NCBI RefSeq assembly: GCF_004379255.2
Contig: NC_056052.1
Location: 14,478,589 to 14,542,588, forward strand
Origin: Salvia splendens
Taxonomy: Eukaryota > Streptophyta > Magnoliopsida > Lamiales > Lamiaceae
DNA: 64,000 bases
Reading direction: 5' to 3'
The translations under genes and the position numbers were made by a program. Below, in pieces: positions 57,231 to 64,000 of the stretch. Each line of letters starts with the position of its first letter. Position 1 is the stretch's first letter. The notes below the pieces were generated by a model. That model made no database searches. It was not told the origin of the DNA and saw nothing but the letters and a program-made list of their open reading frames with translations.

Positions 57231-60200
57231 ATGAGCAGGAGCTTCCACCGGAGTAACTCGTCTGGTTGGAAATACGGTCAGTTCGTTTGGAAGATCAAGG
57301 ATACAGCCTCCACCGTGACTACCAGATCAGGGTTCACGACGGGAGATCCGTTCCCGACTGAGTTTTTGAGTGACGAATCCTGGGAATCTTCAGGACGAAC
57401 AGATCCGGAGTCCCCACCAGAATCGGAAACAGAGTCAGAAACAGGGGAGGAAGAGGAAGTTGAGATGGCACACGTAGCGGACCCAGATCTAGAAATAGGG
57501 TCACTAACGGCTCATCTCGATGGAGAGCCAGCACACGCAATAGTGATGAACCCACGTCAGAGATCTATTGAGATCAAAACGAATGTGTTAGGTGTCTTGC
57601 CAACATTTTCTGGGCGAAGGAGTGAATGCCCGTACGAGTTTTTGAACGAGTTTAGCAAGTTATGGGGCATTCAAAAGAGGCCTAATGATGCGACAGAGGA
57701 GGACTATCGCTTGCGCGCGATTTCTTTCACTCTAAAGGGGGAGGCAAATACATGGTTGTTGAGATTACCCCCGGATTCTATCCGCACCTGGAGGGACTTT
57801 AAATTGGAGTTCCTAGATTACTTCTTTCCATCCAACAAGACGAACGCTCTGAAGAAGGAGATAGTGGAATGCAAGCAGGATTACGATGAGTCATTGAGCC
57901 AATACTGGTCAAGGTTCAAGGGATTGCTGGACGCATGCCCGAATCATCGGATGATAGAGGCAGAGACCTACTCTCTGTTTTATGAAGGGGCAACTCCCGA
58001 GTCTAAGGATTTGATGAACTCCTCGAGCGGGGGGAATTTTACAAGAAAGAGAGGAAGTGAGGCAAGAGAGATTTTGGGAAGATTAATCGACGCCAAGAAG
58101 GCGTATGACAGTACGAGGAATGCTGTGAGAAGAGGCTCTGTGAATGCATTGAGGGAGCAGGAGGATGACAAAGTTGAAGCAAGGATTGATAGGCTGGAGA
58201 AAGCCTTGCTGAATGCTATCGAAAAAACTAATACAGCCGCACCAAAGGAAACGGCTAAGTTGTTAGGTCCAGTAGATAATCAACTCCAGCAATATTATGG
58301 ACCTCAGGAAGGTGATTACCAGGCCCAGGCGAACGCGATGGGAAGTTGGAATCCTGATGGAAGTTGGAACCAAGGAAGACAAAGAGATGGACCCTGGAGG
58401 AATCACCCGAACTTTAGATGGTCTGAAAACGAGCAAAGCCAGCCAGCACCCCAACTGAGTATACAGTCCGCACCGCAGCCCGAGAGGCAGGGTAACTGGA
58501 GAAGTCATGAGGGGCAAGGAAATTGGAACAACCGTAATCAAGGAGATCACTCGACCTGGGGAAACAAGAATCAAAATTATCAAGGGAATTCTTATGTACC
58601 ACCACATCAAAGGAATTTCCAAGCACCTTACCCAGGTCAAGGAAGTAATTTCAACAACAATCCAGGAGGTCAAGGGCACATTCGCCCAGGCCAAGGAAGT
58701 GGAACAAACCAAAATATAGGGCCAGGCCCTAGTCAGCCAAGCTCTAGACCAAGGAACCTTGATGAGATGGTTCACGACCTCGTTAGTTCCCAGCAGCACA
58801 TTCAGAACAATTTACAGTCGAACAATGATGTGGTCCACAAGCTTCAGGATGCGCAGCAAGAACAGAAGGCGGCAATGGATATGTTGGCCAAACAGTTGTC
58901 TCAAATAGCTACTTCCTTGAGTGATATGCGGGGAAACGAGGGCAAGATTCCTGCATCGGTAAGACCACCTGACAAAGCCAATATTAGCCAGATCACGCTG
59001 AGATCTGGGAAGGAGTACGAAGGGCCGGTCATGAGGTACAGAGAGGTCACGACCCCCATTAAGGATAAGGAAACAGAGGAAAAAACCACTGAATCAAGAA
59101 ACTCGGTTGAAAGCAACCCTGCAGTTAGAGATGAACTTCAGGCAGGAGATTTAGAGAAACGGCTGCCCAGGACAATCGAACCATTTTTCCTAGATCCAGA
59201 ACCGGAATTGGTAGAGAAAAAAGGAGTCGATGAATCTTCAGCAGGTGAATGTTCCGGAACCGGGAAACGACCAAAACCTTTCCCAAACCGAGGAGAGGCA
59301 AAGAAAAAGAAGGATGAGCCAGTGGATCTTATGGATATTTTCGGGAAACTGGAGATAAATCTACCCTTCTTACAGGCTTTGAAAATGCCAGTTTTCAGCA
59401 AGTTCATCAAAGAGTTTATAGCTGGGAAGGCTAGACCTAGTGGAAAAATCTTGATAGGCGAGAATGTGTCCGCGGTAATTCAGAAGCGGAGGATGCCTTC
59501 GAAATGCAATGACCCAGGTATGTTCACCTTGCCTATTTCCATCGGCGATGTAAAAATTGAGCATGCTATGTGTGACTTGGGAGCATCCATAAATGTGTTA
59601 CCCCTGTCCATATACAAGAGATTAGTGGGAGTAGGTATGGTGGATACGAAGGTTGTGATCCAATTGGTGGACAGGTCATGCATCTGCCCTGAAGGAGTGC
59701 TCGAGAACGTAATAGTCAAGGTACACGACTTCCTGTACCCGGCTGACTTCCATGTGATTAAGATGAGCGATAATGAGTCTGTAGAGTCTGGCGGAGTATT
59801 ATTGGGGTGGCCTTTCCTGCGAACTGCTAAGACTATCATTGATGTCTTTGATGGTACTATCTGTCTCGATTACAATGGGGATAAATATACATTCAGCATA
59901 GATGAGGCAATGAAGAAGCCACTTGATGTTGAAAATTTGCATTCTGTAGATATCATTAACCCCTTGGTCCAGGAATACCTCGAGACTGAATTAATGCAGG
60001 GACAGATTGAGAACTCAGAGATGAGTCATGCTGTTGATAGGGAGGTGGCCAGTTGGTGCCAAGCAATGAATACGAGCAAGTTGTCAGATGAAGAGCTAGC
60101 AGAAGCAATTCTGGAATTTTGCACCAAGCCCGAGCTAGCCAGATCGAGGGAGACACTTTATGGGGCAAGCAAGGAAGATCTTCCTGGATCGACTAAGGGG

Positions 60201-63200
60201 ATGACGACTGGAGCAGCAGAAAAGAACCCCCTGCCCCAGGAAAAAGATGTTCCCAAGAAGGAGTTGAAAACACTTCCGCCAGGCCTAAAGTATGCTTACC
60301 TTGAGGCGAATGAGACTTTTCCGGTGATTATCAACAGCAACTTGATCAAGGAACAGGAAGAGGAGCTGCTGAAAGTCATCCGAAGGAACAAGAACGCTAT
60401 TGGTTGGACACTTTCTGACTTGGTAGGGATTAGCCCTGATCTGTGCATGCATCACATTCGATTAAATGAAGGAGCGAAACCCTGCAGAGACCCTCAACGC
60501 AAATTGAATCCCAATATGAGGGAAGAGGTATTGAAGGAGGTATTGAAGTTGTTATCCCTAGGAATCATTTATTCCATACCAGACAGTGAATGGGTTAGCC
60601 CAGTACACATGGTACCCAAAAAGTCGGGAATCCAGGTTGTCAAGAACGACAAGAATGAGTTGGTACCGACCAGGCTAGTCACCGGTTGGAGGATGTGCAT
60701 TGACTACAGAAAATTGAATGAGGCAACCAAGAAAGACCATTTTCCCCTTCCGTTCATTGACCAGATGCTGGAGAGATTAGCAGGCAAGCAATATTTCTGT
60801 TTCTTGGACGGATATAGTGGGTATTTCCAAATTTACGTGGACCCCGAGGACCAGGAGAAGACAACTTTCACGTGTCCGTTCGGAACATATGCATATCGGA
60901 GAATGCCGTTTGGCCTTTGCAATGCACCAGGCACTTTTCAACGATGTATGATGAGTATTTTCTCAGACCTGCTGGAAGATTGCATCGAGATCTTTATGGA
61001 CGACTTCACTGTATACGGGGATTCATTTGATTCATGTCTGGCGAGCTTGGATGTAGTGCTGAGAAGATGTCAAGAGAAGCACTTGGTTTTGAATTTCGAG
61101 AAATGCCACTTCATGGTCCCTGAAGGAATTGTCCTGGGGCATGTAGTATCGGAAAGGGGCATACAGGTGGACCAAGCAAAAGTGGACGTGATATCAAAAC
61201 TGCCCCACCCGACAAATCAAAAGGAAGTGAGGGGATTCCTAGGTCACGCAGGATTCTACAGGAGATTTATAAAGGATTTTGCCAAAATTACTCAGCCACT
61301 CACTCATCTGTTGCATAACGATGTTGAGTTTGTTTTTAATGAGGGGTGCATTAAGGCTTTTCAGCTGCTGAAGGACAGATTAGTATCTGCCCCCATCATC
61401 AGAGCACCTGATTGGGGTTTGCCGTTTGAAATCATGTGCGATGCGAGTGACTATGCAGTAGGGGCGGTGCTAGGTCAAAGAGTTGACGGAAAAAGTTACG
61501 TGATTTTCTATGCGTCAAAAACGCTAAATCAAGCCCAGAAAAATTACGACACCACGGAGAAGGAAATGTTGGCAGTCGTGTACTCTTTTGAAAAATTCCG
61601 ACCATATCTGCTCGGGTCGAGGGTGATAGTCTTCACAGATCACGCTGCGATAAAGTACTTACTGGCAAAGAAGGAGTCTAAGCCAAGGTTGATCCGATGG
61701 GTGTTACTGTTACAGGAGTTTAACTGGGAAGTCAGAGACAAGAAGGGGACGGAGAACAAGGTGGCTGATCACCTGAGTCGCATTTACCAAGGTGAGACGG
61801 ATGAAGCAATACCTGATGCGTTCCCGGAAGAACATCTTTATTATTTTAACGATTCTCCTAGACCTATCAATTGGGAAGAAGTAATGGCAGCAACAGGTCC
61901 AGGAGATGCTGAAAAAAGGAAATGCCAGGCGAATGCAGAGCCATGGTTCGCTGATCTAGCAAATTACTTGGTCACTAAAGAGGTGCCCAGTTCCGACGAA
62001 ATTTCCCGGGCCCAGAAGATGAAATTAAAAAGTGAAGCCAAATACTACTTTTGGGACGATCCGTATTTGTGGAAAATGGGAGCTGACCAGGTAATTAGGA
62101 GATGCATTCCGGAGTGGGAGCAAAGGGATGTGCTGAATCATTGCCATGCTTTAGCTTGTGGGGGTCACTTTGGACCTAGGAAGACTGCAAGGAAGGTTCT
62201 AGACAGTGGTTTCTACTGGCCTACATTACATAAGGATGCATTCAAATTCTGCCAGAATTGCGAAAGGTGTCAGCAGATTGGAGGAATTTCTAGAAGGGAC
62301 GAAATGCCACAAGTTCCGGTGATTGTTTGTGAGATTTTCGATGTTTGGGGTATGGACTTTATGGGTCCATTTCCATCTTCATATGGGAATACATACATAC
62401 TTGTGGCGGTGGACTACGTTTCGAAATGGATAGAGGCAAAAGCTACGACCTCCTGCGAAGCTGTGGAAGTAGCCAAATTTCTGCGGTCTAACATTTTCAA
62501 CAGGTACGGGATCCCTAGGGCTGTCATCTCAGACCAAGGAACCCATTTTAAGAACCGTACAATAGAGGCTCTCATGAAGAAATACGGAGTCCACCATAGG
62601 TTGTCTACACCTTATCATCCTCAGTCCAACGGCCAGGCAGAAATATCAAATAGGGAGATAAAGGCCATTCTCGAAAAAACGGTGAACCCGTCTAGGAAGG
62701 ATTGGAGTAAGAGACTGGATGATGCATTATGGGCTTATAGGACAGCTTATAAGACACCTATTGGTATGTCACCATATAGGTTGGTATTCGGAAAAATGTG
62801 CCACTTACCCGTGGGAATCGAACACAGAGCATACTGGGCGGTCAAAGAGATCAACATGAATCCGCAGGCTTGTGAAGAAGAGAGGAAGATGCAGCTCCAG
62901 GAACTGGAAGAGTTACGGCTTGAGTCTTATGAATCTGCCATGTGGTATAAGGAAAAAACTAAGCTTTGGCATGATAAAAATCTCCGGGTCAAGGAACTCA
63001 GGGTAGGACAGAAAGTCCTTTTGTTTCAATCCAAGCTCAAGTTGATGCCTGGAAAGTTAAAGTCTAAATGGATTGGGCCTTACATCATCATGGGACTTCG
63101 AGCAAACGGAGCAGTTGAAATCCAGGGAAGTGCACCAAATTCCATACCTTTTCTTGTCAATGGACATAGGATAAAGGCCTTTAGGGATAGCTCAGAGTTG

Positions 63201-63248
63201 TGTGTAGTGGACGAAGTGCCACTACGCGCACTCTTTGATATCACCTAA
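57231..63248 (+). CDS. Athila gag-pol polyprotein, intact 2005 residues
   Basis: Starts at the ATG at 57231 ([16 protein letters not shown]), about 85 bp after the PBS. Residues ~20-90 are acidic. The Retrotrans_gag domain lies at ~110-290 ([23 protein letters not shown]). There is a Gln/Gly/Asn-rich linker at ~350-510 with WRNHPNFRW and no CCHC knuckle. Protease [11 protein letters not shown] has its Asp at 782. RT has MCIDYRKLN and catalytic FMDDF (D1257, D1258). RNase H has [13 protein letters not shown] (D1404). The integrase has an H2C2 finger ([12 protein letters not shown] ... CQNCERC, ~1637-1680) and catalytic D1709, D1768 and E1804 (D,D-35-E). Every catalytic residue I looked for is present and there is no stop or frameshift. 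Gag and Pol are in one frame, presumably cut by the protease. Confidence 0.95.
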   Translation: MSRSFHRSNSSGWKYGQFVWKIKDTASTVTTRSGFTTGDPFPTEFLSDESWESSGRTDPESPPESETESETGEEEEVEMAHVADPDLEIGSLTAHLDGEPAHAIVMNPRQRSIEIKTNVLGVLPTFSGRRSECPYEFLNEFSKLWGIQKRPNDATEEDYRLRAISFTLKGEANTWLLRLPPDSIRTWRDFKLEFLDYFFPSNKTNALKKEIVECKQDYDESLSQYWSRFKGLLDACPNHRMIEAETYSLFYEGATPESKDLMNSSSGGNFTRKRGSEAREILGRLIDAKKAYDSTRNAVRRGSVNALREQEDDKVEARIDRLEKALLNAIEKTNTAAPKETAKLLGPVDNQLQQYYGPQEGDYQAQANAMGSWNPDGSWNQGRQRDGPWRNHPNFRWSENEQSQPAPQLSIQSAPQPERQGNWRSHEGQGNWNNRNQGDHSTWGNKNQNYQGNSYVPPHQRNFQAPYPGQGSNFNNNPGGQGHIRPGQGSGTNQNIGPGPSQPSSRPRNLDEMVHDLVSSQQHIQNNLQSNNDVVHKLQDAQQEQKAAMDMLAKQLSQIATSLSDMRGNEGKIPASVRPPDKANISQITLRSGKEYEGPVMRYREVTTPIKDKETEEKTTESRNSVESNPAVRDELQAGDLEKRLPRTIEPFFLDPEPELVEKKGVDESSAGECSGTGKRPKPFPNRGEAKKKKDEPVDLMDIFGKLEINLPFLQALKMPVFSKFIKEFIAGKARPSGKILIGENVSAVIQKRRMPSKCNDPGMFTLPISIGDVKIEHAMCDLGASINVLPLSIYKRLVGVGMVDTKVVIQLVDRSCICPEGVLENVIVKVHDFLYPADFHVIKMSDNESVESGGVLLGWPFLRTAKTIIDVFDGTICLDYNGDKYTFSIDEAMKKPLDVENLHSVDIINPLVQEYLETELMQGQIENSEMSHAVDREVASWCQAMNTSKLSDEELAEAILEFCTKPELARSRETLYGASKEDLPGSTKGMTTGAAEKNPLPQEKDVPKKELKTLPPGLKYAYLEANETFPVIINSNLIKEQEEELLKVIRRNKNAIGWTLSDLVGISPDLCMHHIRLNEGAKPCRDPQRKLNPNMREEVLKEVLKLLSLGIIYSIPDSEWVSPVHMVPKKSGIQVVKNDKNELVPTRLVTGWRMCIDYRKLNEATKKDHFPLPFIDQMLERLAGKQYFCFLDGYSGYFQIYVDPEDQEKTTFTCPFGTYAYRRMPFGLCNAPGTFQRCMMSIFSDLLEDCIEIFMDDFTVYGDSFDSCLASLDVVLRRCQEKHLVLNFEKCHFMVPEGIVLGHVVSERGIQVDQAKVDVISKLPHPTNQKEVRGFLGHAGFYRRFIKDFAKITQPLTHLLHNDVEFVFNEGCIKAFQLLKDRLVSAPIIRAPDWGLPFEIMCDASDYAVGAVLGQRVDGKSYVIFYASKTLNQAQKNYDTTEKEMLAVVYSFEKFRPYLLGSRVIVFTDHAAIKYLLAKKESKPRLIRWVLLLQEFNWEVRDKKGTENKVADHLSRIYQGETDEAIPDAFPEEHLYYFNDSPRPINWEEVMAATGPGDAEKRKCQANAEPWFADLANYLVTKEVPSSDEISRAQKMKLKSEAKYYFWDDPYLWKMGADQVIRRCIPEWEQRDVLNHCHALACGGHFGPRKTARKVLDSGFYWPTLHKDAFKFCQNCERCQQIGGISRRDEMPQVPVIVCEIFDVWGMDFMGPFPSSYGNTYILVAVDYVSKWIEAKATTSCEAVEVAKFLRSNIFNRYGIPRAVISDQGTHFKNRTIEALMKKYGVHHRLSTPYHPQSNGQAEISNREIKAILEKTVNPSRKDWSKRLDDALWAYRTAYKTPIGMSPYRLVFGKMCHLPVGIEHRAYWAVKEINMNPQACEEERKMQLQELEELRLESYESAMWYKEKTKLWHDKNLRVKELRVGQKVLLFQSKLKLMPGKLKSKWIGPYIIMGLRANGAVEIQGSAPNSIPFLVNGHRIKAFRDSSELCVVDEVPLRALFDIT

Positions 63249-63854
63249 CCAGTCTAGGAAGGAAGTGTTTTTAAATATCTCCTGGGTCTAGTAATTAAAA
63301 GTTTGACCATACCCTGATCCAGGAAATTTTGAGAACACTTGACAACAATTTTGTAAATATTTAATTGCTTTCTTTAAATCAAGAAAAATCCAAACAAATA
63401 AAAAATTTTATTCTTCCAAAATATTTCGAAACACCAGAACCATCGGGAATGTTTTTGATGCTGTCATATCCTAGACCCGGGGAGTTTGGCGTTTCATATT
63501 TGTTTTTTTAGTTTGATGTTTTCTTTTAGTGTGTTTTGGCAGAAGGAATTTACTTGAGCAAGGAATTGTGGGGTAAAAGAGTTTTGGAGGGAGTTGGCAC
63601 CGGTCCGGATTTCAAAGAGCACTTTATGGGGAGGCGTACGGTCGCTAGCGTCACCACCTGCACCCGCCTGCAAAAGGAAACTGTCCTCTCCAATGCCTAC
63701 ACTATGATCGGTTTTGGCCTTCTTATTTCTCATTACTCATTCTCTCTCCAAATATTCTCTCTCCCAAATCAAAAACCCCAAATTTCAATCTCTCTCTAAC
63801 CCTAATCTGAAAATTTCGCCCAAGTTCTTTTCAAAATTTTCTGCCAGGAATACC
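63249..63854 (+). other. Athila spacer after pol, with a leader-like pyrimidine-rich segment
   Basis: The first 230 bp are AT-rich. From about 63700 the sequence looks like a plant 5' UTR: 'tctctctccaaat', 'tctctctccc', 'tctctctctaaccctaat', then the ATG at 63855. Two short overlapping frames on opposite strands (63494-63799) are not believed. Confidence 0.5.
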
Positions 63855-64000
63855 ATGGATAACCAACAAGGAACCAGCAGCGCTTCTGGATCCGCCGAGA
63901 AGAGTGCGGCGGAGTTCATGAATGGAACTATTTCAGAAGTTCGGAGGGGCGATAAAGCGATGCAAGCGTTCGCGATGTTTGCAATGGGACAACCCATGCC
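63855..64000 (+). CDS. Start of a downstream ORF in the env-like position of Athila (partial)
   Basis: ATG in the context 'aggaataccATGGAT' (a good plant start context), 48 codons open to the window edge, beginning MDNQQGTSSASGSAEKSA. In Athila elements the region between pol and the 3' LTR often holds a separate ORF in the position of a retroviral env gene. Position alone supports that here: no signal peptide or membrane segment is seen in the part available. It could be a fragment of another gene. Confidence 0.45.
   Translation, partial: MDNQQGTSSASGSAEKSAAEFMNGTISEVRRGDKAMQAFAMFAMGQPM

Larger units (their letters stand above)
55627..64000 (+). mobile_element. Athila-lineage Gypsy element, 5' part, probably young
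   Basis: LTR (55627-57125) beginning TGATAAGGCTAATTTCATG, a tRNA-Asp-type PBS, an uninterrupted gag-pol frame and then a long 3' region where Athila elements usually carry an env-position ORF. Inserted in LINE-5. The expected 5-bp TSD would be GCTCC (55622-55626), but the 3' LTR lies beyond the window. The RT, protease (DLGAS) and the PBS together point to Athila. Confidence 0.92.

Overview
This window is nuclear DNA of a flowering plant and consists almost entirely of nested repeats. I see no host protein gene and no ordinary tRNA or rRNA gene. The plant assignment rests on TTTAGGG telomere-type motifs, L1-type LINEs with a C-terminal RNase H domain, and Athila, Tekay/Del-like and Copia LTR retrotransposons. 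The mixture suggests heterochromatin, perhaps pericentromeric or subtelomeric. Species cannot be told.

The oldest layer is an AT-rich tandem array with a higher-order period of about 1.63 kb. Each large unit is made of roughly 100-225 bp subunits sharing a 'GACAATGGA...GGCC...CACTTATAAATAGTGATGTCCTTG' type scaffold (written here as separate words of one template). It survives at 4102-4511, 16266-18271, 23074-28777, 31785-33270 and 50451-53636. Minus-strand tRNA-derived SINEs are built into the unit and were amplified with it.

Five L1-type LINE copies and one short 3' fragment, all on the minus strand, interrupt the array: LINE-1 (4531-16072, full length but decayed), a fragment (18272-18650), LINE-2 (18884-23073, another subfamily), LINE-3 (28778-31784, 5'-truncated), LINE-4 (33271-37652 plus 49113-50450) and LINE-5 (53637-55626). 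LINE-5 and its left flank are a copy of LINE-3 and its flank, so this is a segmental duplication of about 5.1-5.4 kb.

LTR elements form the youngest layer and three of the four sit inside LINEs: a 4.1-kb Copia (7235-11342, TSD TAGGC) in LINE-1; an 11.5-kb Tekay/Del-like chromovirus (37653-49107, minus strand, TSD TCAAC) in LINE-4; and an Athila element (55627 to beyond 64000, plus strand) in LINE-5. The Athila element has an intact 2005-codon gag-pol frame and the start of a possible env-position ORF at the window edge. A fourth element, a distinct chromovirus-like LTR, occupies the left edge (1549-4101 plus internal sequence leftwards).

The genes work together only as retrotransposon machinery: Gag, protease, RT/RNase H and integrase for the LTR elements; ORF1, endonuclease, RT and RNase H for the LINEs. 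LINE machinery probably also moved the SINEs: one SINE and LINE-1 share the same 19-bp target duplication.
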